Source: Bacillota bacterium
GTDB taxonomy: Bacteria; Bacillota; Clostridia; Oscillospirales; Ruminococcaceae
NCBI GenBank assembly: GCA_023412215.1
Contig: JAEYNX010000020.1
Location: 279,874 to 343,873 of the forward strand
DNA length: 64,000 nt
Reading direction: 5' to 3'
This document shows, piece by piece, positions 62,180 through 64,000 of the stretch. Each line of letters begins with the position of its first letter. Positions within the stretch are counted from its first letter, which is position 1. A program made the translations under genes and the position numbers. Under the pieces are notes generated by a model. The model made no database searches. It saw only the letters and a list, made by a program, of their open reading frames with translations, and was not told the origin of the DNA.

Positions 62180-62593
62180 TTATTGCATTTCGGGGGTTTG
62201 GTTATCATCCGTTTCCACGTACTCACCGGCCCTAAACCGCATGCGGATGCGCTCGCTTTCCACACGCTCGTCCACCGCGTCCTTGAAGGCGTGCACATGC
62301 TTGATGTTCTTTACCTCGAGGGTGGGGTTGGTTTTGTCCGACGAAAGGAGGATGATGGTGCCTAAGCCCGCCATCCGCTGGGCAAGGGAGCGGCGCACGG
62401 AGACGTCCATCACGCGGTAGAGCAGCAGGTCGTCCTCCGTCGTATTCAGCAGGCCCTTGCATAGCTTTAAGCGCTTTGCGTCCAGCAGGTACTTCGTGAA
62501 GGTGAAGGGAAGGCCGAAAAACAGCCAGCGTTTGCGCTCCTTGAGTACGGGCACGGTGTCGCTTTCCACCGGCGATTGCTTGTTCTCACTCAT
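62180..62593 (-). CDS. Bacterial PH-domain protein
   Basis: 137 residues with the core RWLFFGLPFTFTKYLLDAKR, then LCKGLLNTTEDDLLLYRVMD and TIILLSSDKTNPTLEVKNIK. The repeated strands followed by a helix fit the bPH_2 (DUF304) fold. There is no membrane helix, in contrast to most bPH proteins. Function unknown. TAGGAG precedes the ATG. It is separated from clpP by a terminator. Confidence 0.82.
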   Translation of the reverse strand: MSENKQSPVESDTVPVLKERKRWLFFGLPFTFTKYLLDAKRLKLCKGLLNTTEDDLLLYRVMDVSVRRSLAQRMAGLGTIILLSSDKTNPTLEVKNIKHVHAFKDAVDERVESERIRMRFRAGEYVETDDNQTPEMQ

Positions 62594-62682
62594 ATCAACA
62601 CGGCTCCTAAAATTATTTGAAATTCATTCTAAATTCTACCGAATAACAGAGGCGTTGTCAATGATTCTCGACACCGTAAAAT

Positions 62683-62721
62683 AAAAAGCGGGGCTACATC
62701 GATATAAGTCGATGTAGCCCC
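62683..62721 (-). terminator. Terminator of the clpP transcript
   Basis: GGGGCTACATCGA (62690-62702) and TCGATGTAGCCCC (62709-62721) are perfect arms; TTTTTATTTT follows on the minus strand. Confidence 0.92.
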
Positions 62722-62752
62722 CGCAGGGTCAAACCAATAATCTGTACAAGCC

Positions 62753-63343
62753 CTAAACGCGCTTGGCGATCACCTCGTCGATCAGCCCGTAGGCCTTGGC
62801 CTCCTCGGCGGACATAAAGTAGTCGCGCTCCATGTCCTGATTGATGCGCTCGATCGGCTGGCCTGTCACCTCGCTGTAGTAGCGGTTGAGCTTGGCCTTG
62901 GTGTTTAACAGCCAGTCGGCGTGTATCTTGATGTCGGTGGCCTGCCCCTTGATGCCGCCGTCCACCCACGGCTGGTGGATGAGGATTTCGCTGTTGGGCA
63001 GGGCGAACCGCTTGCCCTTGGCGCCCGCCGCCAGCAGAAACGAGGCCGCGCTTGCCGCCATGCCAATGCAGATGGTGGAGACATCCGGCTTGATGTAGCG
63101 CATGGTGTCGAAGATGGCAAAGCCAGAGGTCACTGAGCCGCCGGGGCTGTTGATGTAAAACTGAATGTCCTTGTCGGGGTCGGCCCCCTCCAAAAACAGC
63201 ATCTGCGCGATCACAAGGCTCGCGGTGGTGTCGTTGATGACGTCGCTGAGCATGATAATGCGGTCGCTCAACAGCCTTGAATAGATGTCGTAGGAACGCT
63301 CTCCGCGGTTGGTCTGCTCAATTACTACAGGTACTAAACTCAT
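62753..63343 (-). CDS. clpP: ATP-dependent Clp protease proteolytic subunit ClpP
   Basis: The serine peptidase barrel that works with Clp ATPases. The catalytic Ser98 is in CIGMAASAASF, His123 in SEILIHQPW and Asp170 in NQDMERDYFMS. FYINSPGGSV is the typical strand. The length of 196 is normal. No clpX or tig gene is nearby, so this is probably a second, unlinked ClpP. AGGAG precedes the ATG. It lies 33 bases after an AraC-type gene on the same strand. Confidence 0.95.
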   Translation of the reverse strand: MSLVPVVIEQTNRGERSYDIYSRLLSDRIIMLSDVINDTTASLVIAQMLFLEGADPDKDIQFYINSPGGSVTSGFAIFDTMRYIKPDVSTICIGMAASAASFLLAAGAKGKRFALPNSEILIHQPWVDGGIKGQATDIKIHADWLLNTKAKLNRYYSEVTGQPIERINQDMERDYFMSAEEAKAYGLIDEVIAKRV

Positions 63344-63375
63344 GGATTCTCAACTCCTGATTTAAAAAACGTTTG

Positions 63376-63777
63376 CTATGCCGCCATGCGCATCTTCGCG
63401 CGGTGGGGCGTACGTGCGAAGACGGCGGCGTTCGCGGTAAGCGGCTTGTGTGCCTGCACACAGGAGCGGTACTCCCGCGGGCTTAAGCCGAACAGGGCTT
63501 TGAACGCTCGGGAGAATGCCTCCTCCGAGCCGAACTGGTACTTAAAGGCGAGGCTGGTGATGCGGGCGTCGCTCTCTTTCAGCTCGCGCGCGGCCTCGTC
63601 TAAACGGCGGCGGCGTACGTACGCCATCACGGTGCTGCCCGTCTCGCTGCGGAAAACCCGCAGGAAGTGGTACTTTGAAAGGAACGACTGCTTCGCCACC
63701 TCGGCAAGGCTCACCTGTTCGCATAGATGGGCCTCAATATAGTCAACGGCACGTTTTATCTGCGGCTTATAATCCAT
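63376..63777 (-). CDS. AraC-family regulator (DNA-binding domain only)
   Basis: 133 residues. Double HTH: VSLAEVAKQSFLSKYHFLRV, then VMAYVRRRRLDEAARELKES and GSEEAFSRAFKALFGLSPRE. There is no effector domain, so it resembles SoxS/MarA-type activators, which act when their level rises. The C-terminal 25 residues are basic. AAAGGAG precedes the ATG. The same direction and short gap suggest that it is co-transcribed with clpP. Confidence 0.92.
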   Translation of the reverse strand: MDYKPQIKRAVDYIEAHLCEQVSLAEVAKQSFLSKYHFLRVFRSETGSTVMAYVRRRRLDEAARELKESDARITSLAFKYQFGSEEAFSRAFKALFGLSPREYRSCVQAHKPLTANAAVFARTPHRAKMRMAA

Positions 63778-64000
63778 AACAACACTCCTTTGCGGGGCTT
63801 TGTGGTACTTGTAATTATATCACACTCTTTTATAAATTACCTGACATCTCTTGCTGAATTTGCCGTATGTTCATTAGGGCGTTTCTGAAAACGGAAAATC
63901 GCCGGATATTTCGCTGCAAAAGAGCAGATTCAAATCAAAGAAACGCCGACATACTGTGTATGTCTGGATACTGTATGTATTCCGAGTATTTTTGATGCAG
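63778..64000. other. Unexplained window-end sequence, possible repeat
   Basis: GGCGTTTCT (63878-63886) and AGAAACGCC (63939-63947) are inverted repeats enclosing about 50 bases; CATACTGTGTATG and ATACTGTATGTATT follow. No ORF with a start signal is seen. It may be the edge of a repeat or insertion element. Confidence 0.4.

Overview
The window looks like a chromosomal segment of a Gram-positive anaerobe of the class Clostridia, most likely a member of the Ruminococcaceae/Oscillospirales-type lineages. Support comes from GC-rich coding sequence with AGGAGG-type ribosome binding sites, a hybrid-cluster protein with a ferredoxin partner, a SipW/TasA-like matrix operon with a sortase, LexA-like and T-box regulation, and the order prmC-recA-recX-rimO-pgsA. 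The species cannot be named from sequence alone. No rRNA, tRNA, CRISPR array or prophage was seen.

Layout. 1-1.5 kb: a truncated nitroreductase diverging from an AraC/GyrI-like regulator. 1.5-12.6 kb: a type IV pilus locus (pilT, pilB, pilD, two prepilins, a pilus-associated polymer protein, pilO, pilN, pilM, pilC) with a sigma factor inside it. 12.7-18.9 kb: rsmE-prmA, two HAD phosphatases, a TM2 protein, a D,D-carboxypeptidase and a HEAT-repeat protein. 19.1-23.2 kb: class II fructose-bisphosphate aldolase and a flagellin gene behind a sigma-28-type promoter, surrounded by three RAYT-type transposase copies that carry REP palindromes in frame. 23.3-28 kb: two Crp/Fnr regulators, thioredoxin, hydroxylamine reductase and its ferredoxin partner. 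28-31.3 kb: a MATE exporter, an MBL-fold protein and small hydrophilic proteins. 31.4-36 kb: the surface/matrix operon (serine-rich secreted protein, SipW, TasA-like protein, MPETG-anchored protein, sortase). 36.5-44.4 kb: ThpR, a GntR-ABC transporter operon with a clear operator, an XRE regulator, two apparent pseudoenzymes (a histidine-phosphatase-like and an IPMDH-like protein, each lacking catalytic residues), a DUF975-like membrane protein and a LUD protein. 44.7-54.3 kb: lipoprotein, two-component system, DUF1385 protein, prmC, recA, recX, rimO, pgsA. 54.4-59.8 kb: a cysteine T-box, a candidate structured RNA, cysE, cysS, a CAP lipoprotein and gltX. 59.9-64 kb: an AT-rich orphan protein with cyclase-like features, nitroreductase, GNAT, PH-domain protein, clpP and an AraC regulator.

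The strongest unexplained signals are as follows. (1) A family of at least seven intergenic mosaic elements with short terminal inverted repeats (TAATACTAATTC-like) and conserved internal hairpins; several start exactly on the stop codon of a gene. (2) RAYT genes with inverted REP pairs embedded in their reading frames. (3) A candidate structured RNA of about 180 nt, closed by an 18-bp stem, between the cysteine T-box and cysE. (4) Two neighbouring pseudoenzymes. (5) A small two-repeat ORF interrupted by an in-frame TAG. All functions are inferred from reading the sequence; no database search was run.
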